This document shows, piece after piece, positions 6,672 to 7,116 of a stretch of 7,116 nucleotides of DNA. How positions within the stretch are numbered: the stretch's first letter is position 1; every line of letters starts with the position of its first letter. Under the pieces are notes generated by a model, which was not told where the DNA came from, made no database searches, and worked only from the letters and a program-made list of their open reading frames with translations. Source of the stretch: Oscillospiraceae bacterium (GTDB taxonomy: Bacteria > Bacillota_A > Clostridia > Oscillospirales > Oscillospiraceae); assembly GCA_902789835.1 (NCBI GenBank), contig CADAPN010000178.1, positions 1 through 7,116 on the forward strand. The letters are read 5' to 3'. A program made the translations under genes and the position numbers.

Positions 6672-6695
6672 ACACAAATCGGAACGAATATGTTC
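6672..6695 (-). repeat. Direct repeat copy 2, 33 bases upstream of copy 1
   Basis: The same core, TTCGTTCC, one variable base, ATTTGTGT, with three mismatches to copy 1. The 33-base period is about three helical turns, so two bound proteins would lie on the same face of the DNA. I saw no third copy further upstream. Confidence 0.65.
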
Positions 6696-7005
6696 TATGT
6701 CTCTCCGGCAGTTCAAAAGATAACCTTCGCATCAAGCCACTGGCATCATCTGCATCTGATGCTTCTTTTTTCTCTAATCCTGGCGCATCGTCCTGTTGCA
6801 AGCTGCTGCGGTTTTTCCTTCTGCTGAGGCGTTGCGATCTGCCGGAGTTGTTTTTTTGTCGGGGTTTCCAATTCTCCAACCGCTTGTTGGAGTTTTGAAG
6901 GATGCTCTGCATCGGTATAAAACAGAGTCCATTTCTTCATAAAGCAGAGAGTAGATGTCCTTCGCCGTTTCCCCCGGAATCTCCGCTTTCCGCTGCAATC
7001 CGCTG
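6696..7005. other. Gene-poor stretch with no supported gene
   Basis: Between the direct repeats and the plus-strand promoter I see no gene I can support. Three overlapping minus-strand ORFs of 80-101 codons (ends 6670-6912, 6746-7012 and 6774-7079) have no ribosome binding site and no recognised motif. Parts of two frames (for example KDIYSLLYEEM and MKKWTLFYTDAEHP) look protein-like, so this could be the remnant of a frameshifted gene. It also holds a 7-bp hairpin at 6874-6892. No tRNA, rRNA or insertion-sequence ends were seen. Confidence 0.4.
6874..6892 (+). terminator. Possible weak hairpin terminator
   Basis: CTCCAAC (6874-6880) and GTTGGAG (6886-6892) form a perfect 7-bp stem with a five-base loop, CGCTT. 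On the plus strand it is followed by only four T, so termination would be weak. No plus-strand gene ends just before it. It could equally be a protein-binding dyad or the relic of a lost gene's terminator. Confidence 0.3.
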
Positions 7006-7034
7006 TTGACATTCCAACCGTTTTGTTTTTTAAT
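7006..7034 (+). promoter_or_regulatory. Sigma-A promoter reading rightward off the window
   Basis: On the plus strand TTGACA (7006-7011), 17 bases, then TTTAAT (7029-7034): perfect -35 and 5 of 6 at -10. Transcription should begin near 7041, about 60 bases before the probable start codon at 7102. It is divergent from the ATPase promoter. Confidence 0.6.
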
Positions 7035-7101
7035 TATTCCTAAGCGAAGTACGCTGGTTTCAGCTTCTGTTCCATTCATTAACAGGAGGGATGACGCCCC
7101 T

Positions 7102-7116
7102 ATGAAAGTTGTATTG
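7102..7116 (+). CDS. Start of a plus-strand gene, cut by the window edge
   Basis: AGGAGGG at 7084-7090 is followed 11 bases later by ATG AAA GTT GTA TTG (MKVVL), after which the window ends. The MKVVL start is typical of many cytoplasmic alpha/beta proteins and does not identify a family. ATG 7091 is too close to the SD. The promoter at 7006-7034 supports a gene here. Only five codons are visible. Confidence 0.4.

Noticed and set aside
6672..6695. LexA/DinR box (GAAC...GTTC) in the direct repeat
   Set aside because: GAAC and GTTC are present but separated by 6 bases, not the 4 of the Gram-positive SOS box, and copy 1 has TTTC in place of GTTC. SOS control of the sbcDC block is tempting but not supported.
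6729..6763. GCATCA/TGATGC inverted repeats and GATGC iterations
   Set aside because: Short simple-sequence similarity without a T run, gene end or promoter nearby. Probably chance.
6893..6921. Plus-strand promoter with TATAAA at 6916-6921
   Set aside because: No acceptable -35 box at 16-18 bases upstream; the best match is 4 of 6 at 15-base spacing.

Overview
The window looks like chromosomal DNA from an anaerobic Firmicute, probably a moderately GC-rich member of the Clostridia. This is an inference. It rests on an sbcD-sbcC pair with a 4-base overlap, a Cys-rich FMN-dependent alpha-hydroxy-acid oxidase-type protein of a kind I associate with Clostridia, strong GGAGG-type ribosome binding sites and near-perfect sigma-A promoters. 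No species can be named.

Four full-length genes lie on the minus strand in one tight block, transcribed right to left. They are an AAA-type ATPase with a DUF4143-like C-terminus (5240-6550), an alpha-hydroxy-acid oxidase-family protein (4227-5234), SbcD (3045-4214) and SbcC (286-3048). The junctions are a TGATG-type contact, a gap of about 12 bases and an ATGA overlap, so one transcript could carry all four. The visible promoter for the block is a perfect TTGACA-17-TATAAT at 6611-6639, just upstream of the ATPase. It is backed by two 24-base direct repeats 33 bases apart. The ATPase gene is clearly more AT-rich than sbcC and is probably a later arrival. SbcC and SbcD would form the hairpin-processing Mre11/Rad50-type nuclease. 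The first codons of sbcD are abnormal: no convincing start codon, and the motif I Asp of the phosphoesterase is missing.

The most interesting part is the left edge (1-210). Downstream of sbcC on the same strand, a second perfect TTGACA-17-TATAAT promoter (182-210) starts a short leader. The leader encodes a 31-residue peptide (53-148) in which 9 of 14 consecutive residues are Met, with two Cys and one His among the rest. A 9-bp hairpin covers part of the Met codons. Three short complementary segments (18-46) can form alternative hairpins, and a Shine-Dalgarno sequence sits 7 bases from the window edge, so the controlled gene starts just outside. This looks like a leader-peptide attenuator that reads methionine (or Met plus Cys) supply, or a Met/Cys/His-rich peptide that senses a metal such as copper. 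I do not recognise it as a described element.

The right edge (6551-7116) is a gene-poor divergent region. It holds the ATPase promoter and repeats, a small hairpin, about 300 bases with no supported gene, and a plus-strand promoter (7006-7034). That promoter leads to a probable gene start at 7102 which runs off the window.
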